Source of the DNA: a virus
Strand: one strand, 5' to 3'
IMG/VR virus record: IMGVR_UViG_3300030382_000226
Span: 1 to 35,021 of that record
DNA: 35,021 nucleotides
Shown in pieces: positions 30,029 to 35,021 of the stretch. The position numbers and the translations under genes are program-made. The notes beneath the pieces are model-generated. The model saw only the letters and a list, made by a program, of their open reading frames with translations, searched no databases and was not told the origin of the DNA. Numbering within the stretch: the stretch's first letter is position 1; each line of letters opens with the position of its first letter.

Positions 30029-30439
30029 TTAATAACTCCAAATCCAAGGTCTGGGCCTTGTATGTTTTTGTGGTGAAACATCTAAATGGATAAATCTACT
30101 ATTACCCTTTTGCGCAACACCTATTCCTGTAAAACCAAACTCTTTTGCCTGAGATATCACTTCGTATGCTTTCTGCCCTCTAACACCTATGTCAGCAGCC
30201 AAACCATCTCTGTGTGCGCCAGGATTAACTTTCTTTTTTTCTATCGGGTGATCTTTACATCTATATCCCGAAGTAATCTTGAAAGGAAAATCTAGTTCAG
30301 TTCTCAGTAATTGTAACTTATCTAATAATAATTCACTAATACCATTTTCACCGCAATGTTGACAAGCAAACTCTTCGGGTGAGAAGTTAGGATATTGTTC
30401 CCAATCTATAGATTCCTTTTTTTTTAAAAAGTTGAGCAT
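30029..30439 (-). CDS. M15-family peptidase endolysin
   Basis: A 136-residue peptidoglycan peptidase. The zinc site is GAHRDGLAADIGV (His76, Asp83) and RFIHLDV (His118), with SGYRCKDHP upstream, as in M15_3 L-alanyl-D-glutamate or D-Ala-D-Ala-type peptidases. The N-terminus carries FACQHCG (Cys26, Cys29), and the end RPRPWIWSY matches the family. It cleaves the host wall at lysis. No signal peptide is seen, so it needs the holin-like protein encoded just upstream. The start is one base beyond the previous stop. Confidence 0.88.
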   Translation of the reverse strand: MLNFLKKKESIDWEQYPNFSPEEFACQHCGENGISELLLDKLQLLRTELDFPFKITSGYRCKDHPIEKKKVNPGAHRDGLAADIGVRGQKAYEVISQAKEFGFTGIGVAQKGNSRFIHLDVSPQKHTRPRPWIWSY

Positions 30440-30918
30440 TACTTCTCAGATGTTTTATTAGATGCACCAAAGTAAAAAGAAATTACTGCTGATGCTATAC
30501 CAGATAAGTAACCAAGAATAAGCATGACTATATCGTCAGAAGAATCATCGATAGGATATGCAGTAATCATAAATATATAACCAATGAAACCAACAACAGT
30601 TAATGAGCCTAAAAACTTAGGAGTCCAATCACCGCCAAACCTCTTTCTTGCGTCTTGTATATCTTTGGTTTGTAAAGCATAGACATCTACATCTAACTCT
30701 TTCATTTGAACTTCAAAATCTTTTTCAGCTTTTTTAAGTTCTAATAATTGTTGCGGTGTAGCGTTGTGAATTGCTTGTTCAATACTGTGTGGATCTGCTT
30801 TTACACCCAATGCTTCAGATAATATATTTGCAGCCATACCACCGATAGGGCCACCTAAAGCAGTTCCTATGGTTGGTGCGAGTGAGCCGACTAGATTTTT
30901 AATTTTATTGAATTTCAT
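30439..30918 (-). CDS. Holin-like membrane protein (3TM/GTA-holin type)
   Basis: A 159-residue protein with an N-terminal hydrophobic Gly-rich segment (VGSLAPTIGTALGGPIGG, about 10-27) and two membrane spans at about 103-121 and 129-150 (FLGSLTVVGFIGYIFMITAY; VMLILGYLSGIASAVISFYF). A helical soluble part with KAEKDFEVQMKELDVDVYAL lies between. This resembles the GTA-type three-segment holins. It probably forms the membrane lesion for endolysin release. Confidence 0.7.
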   Translation of the reverse strand: MKFNKIKNLVGSLAPTIGTALGGPIGGMAANILSEALGVKADPHSIEQAIHNATPQQLLELKKAEKDFEVQMKELDVDVYALQTKDIQDARKRFGGDWTPKFLGSLTVVGFIGYIFMITAYPIDDSSDDIVMLILGYLSGIASAVISFYFGASNKTSEK

Positions 30919-31091
30919 TAGTGTAAAGTTTTTTCCTCAAATTTAATTATTTCTGAATCTTCGTTCACCATACCATTAGAAATAATAATCATAATTGCTA
31001 GTGCGTGGCTTTCATCTTTGGCTTGGATTCCAGAACCGACATACACCATGTCATCTTCTAATATTTCTATATCAAATATTTTAGCTGCCAT
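30918..31091 (-). CDS. Hypothetical small protein after the portal
   Basis: I choose ATG 31091 (57 residues, MAAKIFDIEILEDDMVYVGS), which overlaps the portal stop by 11 bases. The longer reading from 31127 lies inside the portal gene. It is an acidic, beta/alpha-like small protein (HALAIMIIISNGMVNEDS) without membrane features of note. It lies before the holin-like gene. Family unknown. Confidence 0.5.
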   Translation of the reverse strand: MAAKIFDIEILEDDMVYVGSGIQAKDESHALAIMIIISNGMVNEDSEIIKFEEKTLH

Positions 31092-33195
31092 TGCCTGTGA
31101 ACAATCCTTGTGCATTGGTCTTGGCAATTTGTCTTATGGTTTCTCTGTCTCTTTCCATAAGCGCATTGATTTCTGCTACGTTCACTTGTGCGCCATACTT
31201 AGCATTTAGTTCAGCAGCTTTAAGTCTAATGTTAGCCTCTGCCTCATCTCGGTTTCTGTCATCATCCATGATGATTTTCATGCGATCTGTTTCTGCGTCT
31301 ATCATAGCTTTCTGTGCTGATACTTTTGCTTTTTCCATTTCAGCTTGAGCCAACATATCTTGTGGTGTTGGTTTTTCTGGTTGTGGTGGTATAGGTTGCA
31401 CTTCAGTATTAATGAAGGATTGTACGTCTTTGAAACCAGCCATTTCTATCATTTTAGCAATGGTGTTTGAGTATTGTTGTAGTGATACCAATGGATTGCT
31501 TGGCCCAAGAGTTGTAAGCATTTGTTCTTGCTTTTGTGCAAGTTGTGTTAATACATTCATTTTTTCCATGTCGCTAGATTTTGAAATAGCCACGTTGACC
31601 ACTAAGTCTTTATCGCTATCCCAATAACGAGGATCGATTGGAACAAACTCATTGTTAAGTCTTACCATGTCTGGTTGGTCTTGGTGTTTAACAACCAAGC
31701 TGTTGACCAGTTTAAATAAATCTTTCATGCCATCGGCAAAGTGTCGGCAGATTAATTCTACTCGACCTTGTGCGCCTGACATGGTAGCTGAGACTGCCGA
31801 TGCAGTTGAGCTTTGTAATGCGTCAGCGTTTAGTCCTGCCGATGCCTTAGATACACCTGTTCTATTTTCTTTCGCTTCGTCTAAGTAAGACAGAACGGGG
31901 AAAGCCTCTTTACCAACAAAAGGAACTGCGAAAGGTTGCACCATACCTGGCGCACGCATTCTAATCGGTTGTCCTATGTCGGTGTTGAGTACATCGTCAA
32001 TGTTGACTTGTCCTTCAACGACTCCCATGCGAGGGAAGATGGCGTGGCCCAGACTATCAAGTGTGTCTCGCATAATTTGAGACTTAGCAGCTTGAATAGG
32101 CTTCAAGTAATCTGCTGGACAAGAACCGATGGAGGTGTGCGGTTCGGGATCAGGACAGAAGAGAGTTATCGGAAGGTCATCCCATTGAGCTGTATTTACT
32201 ATATTTAAGCCATTGCCTACAGTACATACTCTTATCCTTTCGTCTATTCCATCGCCATCTAAATCATAAAATAAATAGTGTTCAACGTACAAAACATTCT
32301 TTTGTCCTGCATCGTTTCTTGCATCAAAAATTCCGTCTGAATATGGATTTCTTGCTTCTTCTTCTTCAAAAGTTTCGGCATCAATTAAATTACCTGAACC
32401 AGCGTATTGTTCCATGTCATCTTTGTCGTAACCCATAGCAACCAAGTCGCTAACTGTTTTAATCATGCGGTGTGCTACATAAGGAGAACTGTGTAAGTCT
32501 CTGGCATACCTAGATATTAAAACTTCTTCAGGTGGAATGGACTCGATACACACTTGGTTTTTACCTTTCACTCGTCTGATGGTTAGGTCATAACTAACAG
32601 GAGATTCTTGTGTTACCTCTTCACCAGTTTCAGGATTGATGATCATTATAGATTGCATTTCTGCTTTCTCTTTTACGATCTCTACATCAGGATCTAACAT
32701 GAGAGCTTGATAACCCTCTGGTGATACGTCTGTGTATTCGTGGGTGGATGCAGTTATGCTGTCATCCCAATAGGCTTTAACAAAACCAGTCTTTCTAATG
32801 AGTGCATCTTTAAACACGTCATATAAAACTTTGAAACCAGGATTCTTTTGTTGAATGATGTAATTGATGTAGTCGGTTTGTTGGGTTGCAAGAGGTATAT
32901 CCTCTGCGTTGCGTGGTACAAACTCAACTATTTTATTAGTACCAAAGAAAGTTCGCATGATAGACGGAAGCATAAACAGTACGCTGTCTCTAACGTCTGT
33001 TGAAACATATTCAGATTGCATGGAGCTTTGTCCATTGGGTGCATCACCTAAATAATATTCAGTTGCTTCAGCTCTATCTTCGCCTACTTGCTCGATGTAA
33101 TCTCTGGCATCGTCTAGCTCAGATTTTAAGATGCCTTGCAGTTCTTCTTCGTTGGCTTCTTGGCTAACTGTATCTTGTTCTTTCTTGTATTCCAT
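31081..33195 (-). CDS. Portal protein
   Basis: A 704-residue protein. The order of segments is a charged start (LDDARDYIEQVGEDRAEATE), a YVSTDVRDSVLFMLPSIMRT helix with TFFGTNKIVEFVPRN, KTGFVKAYWDDSITASTHEY, then a long central stalk, and a C-terminal helical barrel region (AQAEMEKAKVSAQKAMIDAE). This is typical of P22-like/podovirus portals, the dodecameric channel for DNA at the capsid vertex. AGGA precedes ATG 33195. It lies between terL and the lysis cassette and is transcribed from the late promoter. Confidence 0.88.
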   Translation of the reverse strand: MEYKKEQDTVSQEANEEELQGILKSELDDARDYIEQVGEDRAEATEYYLGDAPNGQSSMQSEYVSTDVRDSVLFMLPSIMRTFFGTNKIVEFVPRNAEDIPLATQQTDYINYIIQQKNPGFKVLYDVFKDALIRKTGFVKAYWDDSITASTHEYTDVSPEGYQALMLDPDVEIVKEKAEMQSIMIINPETGEEVTQESPVSYDLTIRRVKGKNQVCIESIPPEEVLISRYARDLHSSPYVAHRMIKTVSDLVAMGYDKDDMEQYAGSGNLIDAETFEEEEARNPYSDGIFDARNDAGQKNVLYVEHYLFYDLDGDGIDERIRVCTVGNGLNIVNTAQWDDLPITLFCPDPEPHTSIGSCPADYLKPIQAAKSQIMRDTLDSLGHAIFPRMGVVEGQVNIDDVLNTDIGQPIRMRAPGMVQPFAVPFVGKEAFPVLSYLDEAKENRTGVSKASAGLNADALQSSTASAVSATMSGAQGRVELICRHFADGMKDLFKLVNSLVVKHQDQPDMVRLNNEFVPIDPRYWDSDKDLVVNVAISKSSDMEKMNVLTQLAQKQEQMLTTLGPSNPLVSLQQYSNTIAKMIEMAGFKDVQSFINTEVQPIPPQPEKPTPQDMLAQAEMEKAKVSAQKAMIDAETDRMKIIMDDDRNRDEAEANIRLKAAELNAKYGAQVNVAEINALMERDRETIRQIAKTNAQGLFTGNGS

Positions 33196-33197
33196 AT

Positions 33198-33587
33198 TTA
33201 TTCCTGTAACAAACCTTTGTAATATTCTTTAAATTCTAAAGGTTTATAATTTTTAGAAAAATTTAAGGCTGAGTTTTTATCTTTACCAAAAGACACTACA
33301 TTTTTATTTTTTATTGCTTCAGCCAAAGCCTCATCTTCATTTTTATTAACCTTTCTATATTTACCATTTTCAAAAACTATATTTGGGTAAGCAAACCAAT
33401 TACCATCTTTGTCTGGTGTTGCAGACATAAAATGCGTTTGCATTCTTCCAGCATCATCAAAAATACTAGGACTCGGATAATTTCTTGGATTTAATACTCT
33501 GTCTACAAAAGGAACTTGTTTGTTCTGTTGTAAAATGTTCATGTTTTGTAAATTTAACATTTGCATTAAATCTTCTGTATTGTTCAT
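33198..33587 (-). CDS. Hypothetical protein between terminase and portal
   Basis: A 129-residue protein with MSATPDKDGNWFAYPNIVFE and AEAIKNKNVVSFGKDKNSAL. This kind of domain recurs in phage structural clusters but has no settled role. The start overlaps the terL stop (TAATG). It could be a head-completion or assembly factor. No motif supports a firmer call. Confidence 0.55.
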   Translation of the reverse strand: MNNTEDLMQMLNLQNMNILQQNKQVPFVDRVLNPRNYPSPSIFDDAGRMQTHFMSATPDKDGNWFAYPNIVFENGKYRKVNKNEDEALAEAIKNKNVVSFGKDKNSALNFSKNYKPLEFKEYYKGLLQE

Positions 33588-35021
33588 TAACCTACTCGTA
33601 GAATTTTGGATTTTAAAGGTTTCTTGAAATTATAACCCAAAAAGGAAGTTCCTCCACCAAAACTTGCAGCCGAACTTGCCATGGTTAATGCAAGTGCATC
33701 TGCTTTGTCTGGAGATTTAATTCCTCTTTTTTTCATTTCTTCTTTTGACTCTATTTTTATTTTTCCTGTTGATGTATATTTGTAGGAAGGCGCAACCAAT
33801 TCCGCTACAAGCTCATCATCATAAGGAAGTCGGCAATCACGTTGCGCCAACCAATCTTTTATCGCAAACCACAATTCTGCTCTCAGGTTTAAATAGTTTT
33901 TACTGGTCGCTGGAGACTCAGATACATTAACACCCCTAACAGGTAAATTTTGTTCTGAAAGTCTGTCAACAACACCACTACCTAAACCAATTACGTCTAT
34001 AAGGATCTCTTGTGGTCTGTTCATTGCGGTTGCATCATCGTATAAGTTTTTAACCGCACCGCATAATTGCATTAAATCCATCGATTTAAAAGTCTTAATT
34101 TCAAAAACTGTGTTGCCCTGTCTGACACATAGTGCTGAGTTATCGCCACCAAATCTAGCTACGTCTAATCCCCAAACTATCGGATCACTTGCGCTGAGTG
34201 CAACATCTCTACCTAATGCTGCTCTGGCAAGTTCCATTGGAATAACAGAATCATCGTCTGCATGGGGAAACTCACCTAGAACTTCTACTCTAGCGACTGT
34301 TGAATCTTCACCATATTGTTCAAGCATGGATTGAAAGAGGTTTTGGTCAGTTCCCTCAACTGTGCGTGAGTCGATTTGCTCTAATTCCCAGAATTTACGC
34401 TTGGAATGGAAAGAATCATAGAATGGGCCTGTGTTTCTGCGTGGATTTGAGAAGGTAAACCAAAAACGATTTTCGGTGGGTTCGGAGAAAAACCCCTCTG
34501 ATACGGAATATATAGGCGCAGGAATGCCTGATGCCTCATCCATGATGAGACAAACTCCGTAGTTAGAGTGAATACCAGCAAATGCGTCTGGGTTTTCTTC
34601 ACTCCATAACTGCGCTTGAGCGTAGTAGTAGCCTGTATCTATTTTAAGATCTCTTTTTAGTGCTTCTTCAAACCACGCTTCAGGTTTAATTGTGGTAGCT
34701 GTTTTTGTAAACCAATGATTGTTAATCGAAAGCGTTAGCCATTTACCTAATTCCGCCCAAGTTCTACTTCTAAGCTGCTGTTCGGTGTTAGCGGTAACGA
34801 TAATGGTAGAACCAGCTCTGGTTGAGAGCATCCAAAGTATGAGCCATGCGACCAAGGCTGATTTGCCGATACCACGACCACTTGCGACAGCAAGTCTAAA
34901 CATCTCTGGTGTGGCTTTTCCGTTGTTGCGTTGTATGTGTATGGAAATATCTCGTAAAATTTTTTCCTGCCACTTGCGAGGGCCTGTAAATTCTTCGAGG
35001 GGGGTGCCTGGTTCTCCCCAA
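33587..35021 (-). CDS. terL: Terminase large subunit, main part (continues at 168-1)
   Basis: The frame is open from the right end (35021) to TAA at 33587. Together with 1-168 it makes about 510 residues. In that numbering Walker A (SGRGIGKS) ends near 87, Walker B (CLIMDEASG) has Asp194 and Glu195, and FSNPRRNTG follows as coupling motif. The nuclease domain has WGLDVARFGGDN (Asp319), ILIDVIGLGSG (Asp375) and DKADALALTMA (Asp474). It is the ATP-driven packaging motor and endonuclease. The ATG at 34903 is internal and not the true start. Complete catalytic residues suggest activity. Confidence 0.93.
   Translation of the reverse strand, partial: WGEPGTPLEEFTGPRKWQEKILRDISIHIQRNNGKATPEMFRLAVASGRGIGKSALVAWLILWMLSTRAGSTIIVTANTEQQLRSRTWAELGKWLTLSINNHWFTKTATTIKPEAWFEEALKRDLKIDTGYYYAQAQLWSEENPDAFAGIHSNYGVCLIMDEASGIPAPIYSVSEGFFSEPTENRFWFTFSNPRRNTGPFYDSFHSKRKFWELEQIDSRTVEGTDQNLFQSMLEQYGEDSTVARVEVLGEFPHADDDSVIPMELARAALGRDVALSASDPIVWGLDVARFGGDNSALCVRQGNTVFEIKTFKSMDLMQLCGAVKNLYDDATAMNRPQEILIDVIGLGSGVVDRLSEQNLPVRGVNVSESPATSKNYLNLRAELWFAIKDWLAQRDCRLPYDDELVAELVAPSYKYTSTGKIKIESKEEMKKRGIKSPDKADALALTMASSAASFGGGTSFLGYNFKKPLKSKILRVG
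34952..35020. repeat. Terminal assembly overlap, identical to 1-69
   Basis: These 69 bases match the first 69 bases of the window. The next base differs (35021 is a; base 70 is g), a synonymous Pro codon change in terL. It lies within coding sequence, so it marks circular closure rather than a packaged direct terminal repeat. Confidence 0.9.

Noticed and set aside
30019-30081. Longer N-terminus for the lipoprotein
   Set aside because: It would remove the signal peptide from the N-terminus and overlap the endolysin gene; the strong ribosome site at ATG 30018 decides.
34381-34602. 73-residue minus-strand reading inside terL
   Set aside because: A different frame within the well-supported terL coding region; no ribosome site or domain.
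34952-35021. Packaged direct terminal repeat
   Set aside because: The 69-bp overlap lies inside the terL coding frame and joins it exactly; this is typical of a circular assembly overlap, and terminal repeats are usually longer and intergenic.

Overview
The window is the genome of a temperate, short-tailed (podovirus-like) dsDNA phage, written as a linear cut of a circular assembly. Bases 1-69 recur at 34952-35020, and this overlap lies inside the large terminase gene, so joining the ends gives a circle of about 34.95 kb. The DNA is AT-rich, genes are tightly packed with many ATGA or TAATG stop/start overlaps, and nearly all genes lie on the minus strand. The tail proteins (LamG/SPRY, DUF7483-like, repeat fibre) and the SU10-type capsid and adaptor resemble uncultured marine phages infecting alphaproteobacteria. 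A SAR11-like or related marine host is an inference only. The 39-nt tRNA-Val fragment at the putative attP fits a bacterial host.

Layout, left to right: the terL 5' end (1-168) and terS (333-821) form the start of the leftward late operon, which continues across the circle junction. A divergent control region (822-973) faces a rightward cassette of seven very small genes (974-2495). Next come leftward genes: a TTG-started winged-helix protein with three 22-bp iteron-like repeats upstream, a run of small proteins, and a large cytosine-C5 methyltransferase with a repeat-rich target-recognition region. The replication/recombination block (5416-10995) has a Toprim-helicase, an SSB-like protein with an IPF tip, a Sak4-like ATPase, a second methyltransferase-like protein and a Cys-cluster PD-(D/E)XK nuclease.

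The lysogeny block (11051-13642) holds an excisionase-like protein, a tyrosine integrase, a DUF1289 Fe-S-type protein overlapping the integrase gene, and an attP-like region. That region has the 5' half of a tRNA-Val(UAC) gene flanked by four TGTCATAC arm-type motifs. A PD-(D/E)XK endonuclease follows at once.

The virion block (14052-35021, transcribed right to left) contains terL, portal, a lysis cassette (holin-like, M15 endolysin, lipoprotein, small membrane proteins), scaffold, SU10-type major capsid protein followed by an intrinsic terminator, adaptor, several tail/fibre proteins including one with ten 20-residue repeats, a beta-propeller-like tail protein, a GNAT-like protein, an S74-chaperone protein and two internal virion proteins. 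I found no RNA polymerase, DNA polymerase, complete tRNA, CRISPR array, insertion sequence or recognisable CI-type repressor.
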